This document shows positions 6,811 to 14,141 of a stretch of DNA of 21,132 nucleotides, one piece after another. The stretch covers positions 1-21,132 of the forward strand of contig UQYA01000028.1 of the NCBI GenBank assembly GCA_900545165.1. Reading direction: 5' to 3'. Each line of letters opens with the position of its first letter. The first letter of the stretch is position 1. Both the position numbers and the translations under genes were made by a program. The notes beneath the pieces are model-generated. The model saw only the letters and a program-made list of their open reading frames with translations, was not told the origin of the DNA and searched no databases. Origin of the DNA: an uncultured Collinsella sp. Its GTDB lineage: Bacteria; Actinomycetota; Coriobacteriia; Coriobacteriales; Coriobacteriaceae.

Positions 6811-7779
6811 ATGAACGCACACGATCTGATCAAAGAGGCAATTGCCGAGAAGGGCAAGTTCGACAGCGTCTACTGGATTGCTTGCGGTGGCTCCATGATC
6901 GATTTGATCCCGGCCCATGAGCTTCTGCAGCGCGAGGCAACCACCTTCACTTCGTATATCTATACGGCTCGCGAGTTCGATATCATGCGTCCGCGTCGTC
7001 TGGGCGAGAAGTCCCTGGTCATCGCTTGTAGCCACAGTGGCAACACCCCTGAGGTCGTCGAGGGCTGCGAGATTGCCCTTGCTGCCGGCGCTACGGTGAT
7101 CGCCCAGACCGACAACGCTGGATCTAAGATCGACACCGGTAAATGGACCACGTGGGTCTACCCGTGGGGCGAGGGCGTGCCGCAGGCCGAGGTCCCCGCT
7201 GGCATTTCGCTGTCGCTTGCGGCAGAGCTGCTCGATCAGCAGGAGGGTTACGCCGATCTTGCCGATATGTATGCCGGTATCGCCGAGATGGATAAGATTC
7301 TTCCCCCGGCACGCGAGAAGGTAAATGCCGAGCTGGGCGATCGCTTTGCCAAGCTTTGCCAGGAGCACGAGTTCTTCTATATTCTGGGCAGCGGTCCCAA
7401 CTTTAGCCAGACCTACGGTTTCGCTATCTGCTCTCTTATGGAGATGCAGTGGCAGCACTGCAGCTACATCCACTCTGCCGAGTACTTCCATGGCCCCTTC
7501 GAGGCTACTCAGGATGGCGTTTTTTACTTCCTGCAGATGGGCTCCAGCGAGTGCCGTGCTATGGACGAGCGCGCCCTGGCGTTCCTTAAGACGCATACCG
7601 ATACGCTGATGGTGCTCGATGCCAAGGAGTACGGTATGGAAGCCGTGCCGGCGAGCGTCCGTGCCTATCTGGACCCGGTGCTGTTCTACGCCATGAACTG
7701 CGAGCTGCGTGCTGCACGCGGCAAGGTGTTTGATCACGACCCCGATTTCCGTCGCTATATGGGTGTTGTCGAGTACTAG
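6811..7779 (+). CDS. frlB: FrlB-like SIS-domain fructosamine-6-phosphate deglycase
   Basis: This is a 322-residue protein with tandem SIS (sugar isomerase) domains. The first phosphosugar site has CGGS (25-28) and SHSGNTPE (74-81); the second follows GSGPNFSQ. HSAEYFHGPFE (221-231) matches the catalytic SGEFRHGPLE of FrlB, with E224 and H227 the likely acid/base pair. The C-terminus HDPDFRRYMGVVEY is nearly that of E. coli FrlB (HNPDERRYYGGLVEY as remembered). FrlB cleaves fructoselysine-6-phosphate to glucose-6-phosphate and lysine, so this is the committing step of the proposed pathway. ATG 6811 is preferred: AAAGGA (6798-6803) lies 7 nt upstream and the protein then begins just before the SIS domain. 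The upstream in-frame TTG at 6742 overlaps frlC and lacks support. The 61-nt gap after frlC can form a weak GGCC-based hairpin. The close relative FraB acts on phosphorylated fructose-aspartate, so the amine part is not fixed. Confidence 0.87.
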   Translation: MNAHDLIKEAIAEKGKFDSVYWIACGGSMIDLIPAHELLQREATTFTSYIYTAREFDIMRPRRLGEKSLVIACSHSGNTPEVVEGCEIALAAGATVIAQTDNAGSKIDTGKWTTWVYPWGEGVPQAEVPAGISLSLAAELLDQQEGYADLADMYAGIAEMDKILPPAREKVNAELGDRFAKLCQEHEFFYILGSGPNFSQTYGFAICSLMEMQWQHCSYIHSAEYFHGPFEATQDGVFYFLQMGSSECRAMDERALAFLKTHTDTLMVLDAKEYGMEAVPASVRAYLDPVLFYAMNCELRAARGKVFDHDPDFRRYMGVVEY

Positions 7780-7793
7780 AAGGGACAAAGGCC

Positions 7794-8657
7794 ATGGCAT
7801 TTAACGTTAATGCGCTCGGATTTGGCGACAACGTCGTCGATCGCTACGAGCATATCCACACCATGTATCCCGGCGGCAATGCGGTGAACTTCGCCGTTTA
7901 TGCCAAGAAATGCGGTGCCGCACGCTCCGCATACATGGGCATTTTTGGCAATGATGCCGCTGCCGAGCATGTCATTGCAAGCCTCGAGGATGAGGGTATC
8001 GAGCTTGACAAGTGCGAGCAGATGATTGGCGAGAACGGAGCGGCTCGCGTGACCGTCGTTGACGGTGACCGTGTCTTCCTTGGCTCCAACGAGGGCGGTA
8101 TCCGTGGCGATGCGCGCTATGTCCTCGATCGCTTTGACCTTGCGTACATGAAGCAGTTCGATGTGGTTCATTCGGGCAACTATTGCTTTACCGAGCGCGA
8201 GCTGCCCAAGTTGAAGGCTGCGGGCGTCACGGTCTCTTTTGACTTTTCGGACGACTCCACCGACGAGTACTACGAGCAGATTGCGCCCTACGTCGATTTC
8301 GCTTTCTTTAGTGCGGCGGATGCCGCGAGTGAGGACGAGATTCGCGAACGTCTGGCATGGGTGAAGGGCCTGGGTCCGCGTTTTGTGTCGGCTACGGCGG
8401 GCGCCGAGGGCTGCATTGCTTACGACGGCGAGCGCTATTACCGCCAGCTGGCTAAACCGGTAACGGACATGAAGGACACCATGGGGGCGGGCGACTCGTT
8501 CCTCACCTCGTTTTTGATGTGCTATCTCGATTCCGCCAAGCGTGGTGAGGATGGCGCCGAGGCCATCGAACGCGCGCTCGACTTTGCTGCCGGGTTTGCC
8601 TCGACCGTGTGCGGTATGGAAGGTTCTTGGGGCCACGGAGCGCCAATCGTCGAATAG
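7794..8657 (+). CDS. frlD: FrlD-like PfkB-family ketosamine 6-kinase
   Basis: This is a 287-residue ribokinase/PfkB-fold kinase. The N-terminal GFGDNVVDRY (9-18) and PGGNAVNFAVY (26-36) match the GDNCVDIYP and GGNAVNVAVY blocks of E. coli FrlD, and FDFSDD (149-154) also matches. DTMGAGDSF (228-236) is the PfkB signature 2, with D234 as catalytic base. FrlD phosphorylates fructoselysine at C6 with ATP, giving the substrate of FrlB. The start ATG lies 14 nt after frlB with AAGGG and AAAGG sequences upstream (7780-7791). Length is slightly above the 261-residue E. coli enzyme because of a longer C-terminal helix and tail. It is the last gene before the strong hairpin at 8728-8761 and is probably the end of the first transcription unit. 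The precise amino acid on the ketosamine is unknown. Confidence 0.87.
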   Translation: MAFNVNALGFGDNVVDRYEHIHTMYPGGNAVNFAVYAKKCGAARSAYMGIFGNDAAAEHVIASLEDEGIELDKCEQMIGENGAARVTVVDGDRVFLGSNEGGIRGDARYVLDRFDLAYMKQFDVVHSGNYCFTERELPKLKAAGVTVSFDFSDDSTDEYYEQIAPYVDFAFFSAADAASEDEIRERLAWVKGLGPRFVSATAGAEGCIAYDGERYYRQLAKPVTDMKDTMGAGDSFLTSFLMCYLDSAKRGEDGAEAIERALDFAAGFASTVCGMEGSWGHGAPIVE

Positions 8658-8727
8658 CTTAAGAAAGCGTACGGCGGTCTGGCTATGAGGCCTTGGACAG
8701 CCGATGCAAAACAATAAGCGAAACGCG

Positions 8728-8761
8728 AAAAGGGGGCTCGCCATGTGGTGGGTCCCCTTTT
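8728..8761 (+). terminator. Internal intrinsic terminator or attenuator within the catabolic locus
   Basis: AAAAGGGGGCTCGCC (8728-8742) folds on GGTGGGTCCCCTTTT (8747-8761) as a continuous 15-bp helix with three G-T pairs and an ATGT loop. The ascending arm starts with AAAA and the descending arm ends in TTTT, giving a canonical U-tract. It ends only 17 nt before the next start codon, so it splits the locus into two expression levels. No convincing promoter was found in the 8658-8727 gap; TTGGAC at 8693-8698 is the only -35-like string and lacks a good -10. Confidence 0.75.
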
Positions 8762-8778
8762 GAACATTGGAGAAGACC

Positions 8779-9579
8779 ATGGGTATTAAAGCGTGCGCGG
8801 CTGGTTTTTGCTGTGCGGACGTCTATCAAAACATCGGCGTGTTCTATCCGACTGGTAATGGCATTGACTGGGGTATCCATCTTGCACGAATGGGCGTTTC
8901 GGTATCCGCCGTGTCGGTTGTCGGCAAGGACGAGTACGGAGACAAGATGAGAGAGGCGCTGGCCGCTGAGGGGCTCGATATCTCACATCTGCGGGTGGAA
9001 GATGGCGACACCTCGGTGATGCTCATGGCATTGAAAGACGGCGTCGATCGCGTGCATCTCGAGGCAATCGATGGCGTAATGGAGACATATCGACCGAATG
9101 AAGACGACCGGGCGTTTATCCTAGAGCATGACATCATCCATACCGACCTGTTTGGTAATTGTTTGGACCTCCTGCCCGAATGGCATGATGCGGGCAAGAC
9201 GGTGGTTATGGACTTCTCGGTGTTCAGCCAGGATCCCGAATATGCATGTGAGGCTCATTTTCCTTACGTTGACTACGCATTCATGTCGTTTGAAGAGGAC
9301 ACTCCGGAGCTACGAGACTGGGTACGCCACGTGCAGGGATTGGGACCGCGCGTTGCGGTTGCCACGCTTGGCGAGAAGGGAAGCATTGCCTATGACGGTG
9401 AGCGCTTCTATGAGTGCGGGATCGTACCGGCGGAGAAGGTCGTTAATACCGTGGGTGCCGGCGACTCGTATATTGCCGGGTTTACCAAGGGCGTGATCGA
9501 TGGCCTTAATATTCCGGCGTGTATGAAGGCGGGCGCTGAGCTGTCGTCCCGAGTGATTGGTTCGTTTGAGCCGTACTAG
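8779..9579 (+). CDS. Second PfkB-family kinase, divergent FrlD paralogue
   Basis: This is a 266-residue PfkB-fold kinase related to the FrlD-like protein just upstream. Both contain GEKG/GAEG-type loops, IAYDGERFY/IAYDGERYY strings and a GAGD catalytic loop (226-229 here, D229 the base). The sugar-contacting block differs: the FrlD PGGNAVN becomes PTGNGIDWGIHLARMG (24-39), and the N-terminal GDN becomes CCADVYQN. The core enzyme is intact, so a different substrate is more likely than loss of function. ATG 8779 is preferred over TTG 8767 because GGAG (8769-8772) has a 6-nt spacing to it. It opens the second half of the locus, directly behind a terminator hairpin and 27 nt before an amidohydrolase gene. 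It could phosphorylate another ketosamine or a sugar released by that hydrolase. Confidence 0.85.
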   Translation: MGIKACAAGFCCADVYQNIGVFYPTGNGIDWGIHLARMGVSVSAVSVVGKDEYGDKMREALAAEGLDISHLRVEDGDTSVMLMALKDGVDRVHLEAIDGVMETYRPNEDDRAFILEHDIIHTDLFGNCLDLLPEWHDAGKTVVMDFSVFSQDPEYACEAHFPYVDYAFMSFEEDTPELRDWVRHVQGLGPRVAVATLGEKGSIAYDGERFYECGIVPAEKVVNTVGAGDSYIAGFTKGVIDGLNIPACMKAGAELSSRVIGSFEPY

Positions 9580-9606
9580 GGTCAAATGCCTGGAAAGGAG
9601 TACGAA

Positions 9607-10467
9607 ATGGTTATCGACATGTTGGTCCATCCTATGCTCTACGGCGAGATCTGTACGCCGGGTGATGAGCCTGATGGATTCGGCTTTTGGTCACGAGAAT
9701 TTGGTATGGGGCATATGGGTCCCATGGATTGGGACGAGCTTCAAGTCGAGATGGACGTCTGCGATGTGCAGAAGAGCGTGCTCATGCCGCTCGATGTAAC
9801 CACGGCATGCGGAGGGCACTTTGGCACCAATGACCAGATTGCCATGCTGGTTGCCGCGCATCCCGATCGTCTGTGGGGATTTGCGAGCGTAGATCCGCGG
9901 GTGAGCAGTGCCGCAGGCGAATTGGAGCGCGCCTTTACCGAGCTGGGGGCAAAGGGGCTTTGCCTGCATCCGGCAAAGCAGGGTTTTGACCCCGATGATG
10001 CTGTGGCTGAGCCGCTTTACGAGCTGTGCGAGCGCTATAACAAGCCAGTGGTTTTCCATGCCGGTATGTCTTGGGAGCCTGGCGCAGAGCTCTCGCGCAG
10101 CAACCCGCTTGCATTTGAGCACACAATCGCAACGCATCCAAATGTGCGTTTTAGTTTGACCCACTTTGGCTGGCCCTGGGTGCGCGAGACCGTGGCGATG
10201 CTGCTCAAGTATCCCAACTGCTACACGGACACCTCTATCACTTACATCGATTCGCCCGAGGAGATGATGCAGCGTCTTTTCACGGTCGATATGGGGCCGC
10301 TGTGGTATGAGCGCGCGCTATCGCATCAAGTGATGTTCGCCAGCAATACGCCGCGTTTCCGTGCGTTCAAACTCAAGCGGGCGCTCGATACCGTGTCCAT
10401 GCGCGATGATGCGCGAGAAAGGCTCTACTGGGGTAATGCCCTGCGTTTTCTTGAAGGGGATGAGTAA
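9607..10467 (+). CDS. Amidohydro_2-type TIM-barrel protein with degenerate metal site
   Basis: This is a 286-residue protein of the amidohydrolase-2 (ACMSD-like) family. It starts IDMLVHPM where relatives have IDxHxH: the first His is Leu (L6), the second (H8) is kept. Other landmarks are GFASVDPR (91-98), GLCLHPAKQGF (117-127), H151 in PVVFHAGMSW, H186 in FSLTHFGWPWV and a late SNTP (246-249) where the family has SDxP, so the metal-binding Asp is Asn (N247). The terminal NALRFL matches the usual NAxRLF end. Two metal-motif changes suggest altered metal use or a lyase/decarboxylase-like or non-hydrolytic role. AAAGGAG (9594-9600) lies 6 nt before ATG 9607; the ATG at 9586 is upstream of that site and rejected. 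The downstream YjbQ gene begins 2 nt after the stop. Confidence 0.82.
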   Translation: MVIDMLVHPMLYGEICTPGDEPDGFGFWSREFGMGHMGPMDWDELQVEMDVCDVQKSVLMPLDVTTACGGHFGTNDQIAMLVAAHPDRLWGFASVDPRVSSAAGELERAFTELGAKGLCLHPAKQGFDPDDAVAEPLYELCERYNKPVVFHAGMSWEPGAELSRSNPLAFEHTIATHPNVRFSLTHFGWPWVRETVAMLLKYPNCYTDTSITYIDSPEEMMQRLFTVDMGPLWYERALSHQVMFASNTPRFRAFKLKRALDTVSMRDDARERLYWGNALRFLEGDE

Positions 10468-10469
10468 AC

Positions 10470-10898
10470 ATGGTGACGCTCGAGACATTGAGCTATCTAT
10501 CGACTGCTCCGGACCAGTTCATCGATATTACCGAAGACGTGCACGCTGCCATCGAACGCAGCTCGGTGACCAATGGCTTGGCAGCGATTATTTTGTCGCA
10601 TACGACCTGTGGAATCGTGGTAAACGAGGGGCTGCCCTGCGTGGAGACGGATCTTATGGAAACGCTTGATCGCATCGCCCCACTCGATGCCCCCTATGCA
10701 CATGCACACTTCCTGCCGAGCTATGGAGCCACCGGCAACAACTCCTGTGGGCATATCAAGAGCATGATTTGTGGGAACAGTTGCTTCTTTCCCGTCCAAG
10801 ATGGCCACATCGTGTGTGGAAGTGCCCAGAACATCTATCTTGCGGAGTTTGACGGTCCGCAGAAGCGAAAAGTGTACGTCGAGGTGCTGGGGGAGTAA
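10470..10898 (+). CDS. yjbQ: YjbQ family (UPF0047) protein
   Basis: This is a 142-residue single-domain protein of the YjbQ/UPF0047 family. The hallmarks are in order: SHTTCGIVVNEG (43-54), GNNSCGHIKSMICGNS (89-104; usually GNAxAHLKxxLxG) and IYLAEFDGPQKRKVYVEV (122-139). H44 and H95 are the conserved histidines. The usual GTWQ near residue 118 reads GSAQ, so a conserved Trp is lost. E. coli YjbQ has weak thiamine-phosphate synthase activity, but the physiological role of the family is unsettled. The start lies 2 nt after the amidohydrolase stop with AAGGGGA upstream, so expression is coupled. Placement among sugar kinases and a BtpA protein argues for work on a phosphorylated sugar or aldehyde intermediate here rather than in thiamine synthesis; this is inference. 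Confidence 0.85.
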   Translation: MVTLETLSYLSTAPDQFIDITEDVHAAIERSSVTNGLAAIILSHTTCGIVVNEGLPCVETDLMETLDRIAPLDAPYAHAHFLPSYGATGNNSCGHIKSMICGNSCFFPVQDGHIVCGSAQNIYLAEFDGPQKRKVYVEVLGE

Positions 10899-10931
10899 CG
10901 TCCCTGCAATAACCCTATGAAGGAGCGCGTT

Positions 10932-11741
10932 ATGTCGTTTCTAACTTCGATGTTCAAGACCGAAAAGCCGGTTATCGGAATGCTGCACCTGCGTCCTCTG
11001 CCGGGCGACCCACTGTATTACCCGGGTGGAAGCGTGTCGCAGGTCGTGGAAGCCGCCAAGCGCGATCTCGAAGCGTTGCAACAGGGCGGTGTCGATGGCA
11101 TTTTGATTACCAATGAGCTCTCGATGCCCTATGAGCAGCACGTTTCTCCCTCAGCCCTTGCATCGATGGGCTATGTAATCGGAGCTCTGTCCCATGATCT
11201 GTCGACCCCTTGGGGAGCCGAGGCTATTTACGACGGTGATGCCACAATCGAGCTGTGCGCTGCTGTCGATGCGCAGTTCACACGCTGCAATTTTTGCGGT
11301 GCCTGGGCCGGTGATCTCGGGCTGATTAACCGAGATTTCGCTCACACCATGCGTCGCAAGGCGGCGCTGCGCTTGGACGACCTCAAGCTTTTTCACTTCA
11401 TCACGAGCGAGGGGGAGGTTTATCTCAACGACCGCACGACTGCGGACATTGCCGATTCACTTCTCTTTAATTGCCTTCCGGATGCAATGGTCATCGGCGG
11501 TTCGGCTGCCGGTCGTGGCGCTTCGGGCGAGCTTGCCGATGAAGTCCGCGAGCGTGTTGGCGAAGTACCCGTGGTATGTGGCACCGGTTGTCGCGAAAAT
11601 ACCGTGGCTGACGTATTTGCTCACTACGATGGCGCGTTTGTCGGCACCTGCTTAAAGCGCGACGGAAAGCTGGATGCCCCGGTTGATGTTGAGCGGGTAG
11701 CTCGTTTTATGGCTGCCGCTCGTACGGCGCGAGGGGAGTAG
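10932..11741 (+). CDS. BtpA/SgcQ-family TIM-barrel protein
   Basis: This is a 269-residue member of the BtpA family (which includes E. coli SgcQ). IGMLHLRPLPGDP (15-27) is the N-terminal signature and VDGILITNE (54-62) replaces the usual VDAxxxEN. The long central barrel includes FTRCNFCGAWAGDLGLI, and the C-terminal DAMVIGGSAAGRGASGE plus VPVVCGTGCRENTV resembles a phosphate-binding TIM-barrel end. BtpA was named for photosystem I biogenesis in cyanobacteria; in heterotrophs the family lies in sugar operons and its reaction is not established. AAGGAG (10920-10925) is 6 nt before ATG 10932, so the ATG at 10917, which precedes that site, is rejected. It is 33 nt behind yjbQ and 6 nt ahead of the FGGY kinase. 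An aldolase- or isomerase-like step on a phosphosugar would fit the fold and context, without direct evidence. Confidence 0.85.
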   Translation: MSFLTSMFKTEKPVIGMLHLRPLPGDPLYYPGGSVSQVVEAAKRDLEALQQGGVDGILITNELSMPYEQHVSPSALASMGYVIGALSHDLSTPWGAEAIYDGDATIELCAAVDAQFTRCNFCGAWAGDLGLINRDFAHTMRRKAALRLDDLKLFHFITSEGEVYLNDRTTADIADSLLFNCLPDAMVIGGSAAGRGASGELADEVRERVGEVPVVCGTGCRENTVADVFAHYDGAFVGTCLKRDGKLDAPVDVERVARFMAAARTARGE

Positions 11742-11747
11742 GCACCT

Positions 11748-13265
11748 ATGGCGCTCTATCTGGGTATTGATATTGGGACAAGCGCCTCTAAAGGCGTTTT
11801 AATCGATGATCGATGCAACATCGTTTGCCAAGCCTCTTGTGGACATGAGACGGACAACCCGTGTGACGGATGGTACCAGCATGATGCGGAGGCAGTTTGG
11901 TGGGGCGATTTTTGCCGCTTGTCGCGCGAGCTGGTGGCGCGATCGGGGGTTAACGCGGCACAGATCGGATGCGTGGGCCTTTCCGCATTGGGTTGCGACT
12001 GTGTGCCGGTCGATACCGAGTGCAACGCGCTGGCGCCCGCGATTTTGTATGGAGTCGATGCACGTTCGAGGCCGCAGATTGACGAGCTTCTTTCCGAATA
12101 TGGGTCAGACCGCGCACGCGAGCTTTTCGGGCACGATCCCTGTTCGTCAGATATTGCTCCCAAGATCTTGTGGTTTAAGGAGAATATGCCCGAGGTGCAC
12201 GAACGTGCCGCGAAGTTCCTGACGGCGTCGTCGTTTCTATGCGCAAAGTTGACGGGGCGTTTTACGGTGGACCGTTATTTGGCGGAGGATTTTCTTCCCC
12301 TATACGACCGCTTCACTTGGAAGGTTGATGCTCGGGAATGTGCTCGTTTCTGCCGGCCTGACCAGATGGCGGAGGTAATGTCGGCTACCGATATTGCCGG
12401 GGTGATTACGCAGCGTGCGGCTGAGGCGACGGGGCTCGCGGCAGGGACACCTGTCTTAGTGGGAACGGGCGATTCTGGTGCCGAGGCCATTTCGACGGGT
12501 GTATTCCGTCCCGGCGATATGATGGTTCAGTTGGGGAGTACGGCGTATTTCATCTACCTAGCTGATCATATGATCGATGATGCCCGCCTGTGGCCGGGGA
12601 CGTTTATCATTCCCGGAACTTACGGGATCTGCGCGGGGACCAATACGGCGGGCGCACTCACATCGTGGCTGCGCCAAGAGCTGTATCGCGACGCCGTAGA
12701 GGCCGAGGGCCACGGTGGTCCCGATGCCTATTCGGTTATGGCGCATGATGCCGCCGATGTGGCGCCGGGTGCCGATGGGCTCCTGTGTCTGCCGTACTTT
12801 GCGGGGGAGCGTACTCCGCTCAATGATCCCGCGGCGCGTGGCGTCTTCTTTGGCCTGACCGGAAGGCATACGCGAGCCCATATGGTTCGCGCCGCCTTGG
12901 AAGGCGTCGCGTATACTGTTGCATCCCATGTCGACATTATCGAGCGAGAGCATGGTCTGCCAATTGGGCGCATTATGCTTGTCGGAGGTGGAACCAAGAA
13001 TCCAGTTTGGATGCAGGCTATCGCCGACGTATGCGGGCGCGAGGTCTCGGTTGCCAAGGTTACGGTGGGCGCATGCTTCGGTGATGCCATCATGGCAGCT
13101 CTCGCAGGTGGCGCTTATGCATCATGGGATGAACTCGCCCGAGTCCTTGGCGTTGCGCAAACAATCGAGCCCGATATGGCTGCCCACGAGTTATATGCGT
13201 CGCGCCGTCATATCTTCGACGAATTGTATGCACGCAACCGTGATCTCATGCACGAATTGGTGTAA
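11748..13265 (+). CDS. FGGY-family carbohydrate kinase (xylulokinase-like)
   Basis: This is a 505-residue FGGY kinase with two actin-like domains. The N-terminal phosphate loop is YLGIDIGTSASKGVLID (4-20). GWYQHDAEAVWW (41-52) corresponds to the xylulokinase GW.E.DP..WW region. The catalytic base is D242 in GTGDSGAEA, QLGSTAYF (261-268) is the first adenosine-site block, GERTPLNDPAARGVFFGL (353-370) a signature region, and GGGTKN (413-418) contacts ATP. It phosphorylates a free ketose, polyol or similar with ATP. The start is 6 nt after the BtpA gene, with GGGGAG (11733-11738) as ribosome binding site, making it the last gene of the locus. Similarity is closest to XylB-type members by motif, but specificity in this family cannot be read from motifs. 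A role on the sugar freed by upstream hydrolase or lyase steps is inferred. Confidence 0.9.
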   Translation: MALYLGIDIGTSASKGVLIDDRCNIVCQASCGHETDNPCDGWYQHDAEAVWWGDFCRLSRELVARSGVNAAQIGCVGLSALGCDCVPVDTECNALAPAILYGVDARSRPQIDELLSEYGSDRARELFGHDPCSSDIAPKILWFKENMPEVHERAAKFLTASSFLCAKLTGRFTVDRYLAEDFLPLYDRFTWKVDARECARFCRPDQMAEVMSATDIAGVITQRAAEATGLAAGTPVLVGTGDSGAEAISTGVFRPGDMMVQLGSTAYFIYLADHMIDDARLWPGTFIIPGTYGICAGTNTAGALTSWLRQELYRDAVEAEGHGGPDAYSVMAHDAADVAPGADGLLCLPYFAGERTPLNDPAARGVFFGLTGRHTRAHMVRAALEGVAYTVASHVDIIEREHGLPIGRIMLVGGGTKNPVWMQAIADVCGREVSVAKVTVGACFGDAIMAALAGGAYASWDELARVLGVAQTIEPDMAAHELYASRRHIFDELYARNRDLMHELV

Positions 13266-13318
13266 TGCTGCCGAACTGTACTGCCTACCAATAGGGACTG
13301 CGTTGTGCGATTCGCATG

Positions 13319-13344
13319 CCCCGTGGCATTTTTGCCCACAGGGG
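13319..13344. terminator. Hairpin between convergent FGGY kinase and tatD
   Basis: CCCCGTGGC (13319-13327) pairs with GCCCACAGGGG (13334-13344) with two small bulges around an ATTTTT loop. It lies between two converging genes and touches the tatD stop. The U-tract is poor on both strands, so it may act as a weak bidirectional terminator or a 3'-end stabiliser. Confidence 0.4.
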
Positions 13345-14127
13345 TTAGCGAAGGTCAAAAACAGAGTGCGCATTTGCTAAAACTACCGACTCGATGTGCT
13401 TTGCGTCACAGTTTTTGAGTGAGGCAATGCGCATCGAGGTCCTTGTGAGCGATCTGATGAGCGACTGTGCGCTTGTTTCTGTGTTTGGTTCGGCTGGTGC
13501 ATCGGTCTCGAGCAGTAAACGATCAAGTGGAATCTGTCGTGCGTATTCGCGTCCTCGTTTAGATGCGAGCATGCGTTCGTTGACGGAAAAATAACAGCCC
13601 GCATTACGCGCGCGGACGAGTTCGTCCGAAGTACCGCTAAACCAGTGGAAGATGATAACGGGGGAGTCGGGGTTTGGGATGAGTAGTCCATGCGATTCGA
13701 GGACGTCCAGTACGGCTCCTGCCGAACGAACGGCGTGAATTGATATCACGCGCCCGGTAAGAGGATGCTGCACGAGCGCATCGCAGAGCCGGTTAAGTGC
13801 CTGTATTTGTAGCGGCTCACTTCCAGCAAAGCGCGCGGAAAAGTCGAGTCCGACTTCGCCGATGTAGCGTTCTTGGGCAGCAACTTCGCAAAGCAGATTG
13901 ACTTCGACAAAACCGCAGTGGCCATCGGCGAGCCACCAGGGGTGAAGCCCAACGCCGGCGATGATGCCTGGTTGGCGACAGGCGCGCTCGTTTGCGGCCG
14001 AAAAGTCGCGCGGATTGACGCCGCAGTCAAATAGACCCAAGCCCAGCGCCGTCGCCTCATCGGCAACGGCGTCCGGGTGAGCCATTAAATCAAGATGGCA
14101 GTGTGCATCAAATAACCGGGGCTCCAT
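13345..14127 (-). CDS. tatD: TatD-family metal-dependent deoxyribonuclease
   Basis: This is a 260-residue TIM-barrel hydrolase of the TatD family. All metal ligands are visible: H9 and H11 (FDAHCHLD), E91 (YIGEVGLDFS), H131 (VISIHAVRS), H161 (IIFHWFSG) and D209 (LLLETDAP). VGLHPWW (59-65) is another hallmark. TatD proteins are 3'-5' exonucleases linked to DNA repair and DNA turnover. The protein begins directly at the first metal motif, as usual. It is downstream of tcdA on the same strand with a 14-nt gap, so the pair is likely one transcript read right to left, converging on the FGGY kinase. Length is typical. YcfH- or YjjV-type paralogues cannot be separated by motif alone. Confidence 0.92.
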   Translation of the reverse strand: MEPRLFDAHCHLDLMAHPDAVADEATALGLGLFDCGVNPRDFSAANERACRQPGIIAGVGLHPWWLADGHCGFVEVNLLCEVAAQERYIGEVGLDFSARFAGSEPLQIQALNRLCDALVQHPLTGRVISIHAVRSAGAVLDVLESHGLLIPNPDSPVIIFHWFSGTSDELVRARNAGCYFSVNERMLASKRGREYARQIPLDRLLLETDAPAEPNTETSAQSLIRSLTRTSMRIASLKNCDAKHIESVVLANAHSVFDLR

Positions 14128-14141
14128 CTCGGTGCGCTCCG

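Noticed and set aside
6667..7800. 377-residue open frame on the minus strand opposite frlB
   Set aside because: It overlaps frlC, frlB and the start of frlD entirely in antisense and shows no family features.
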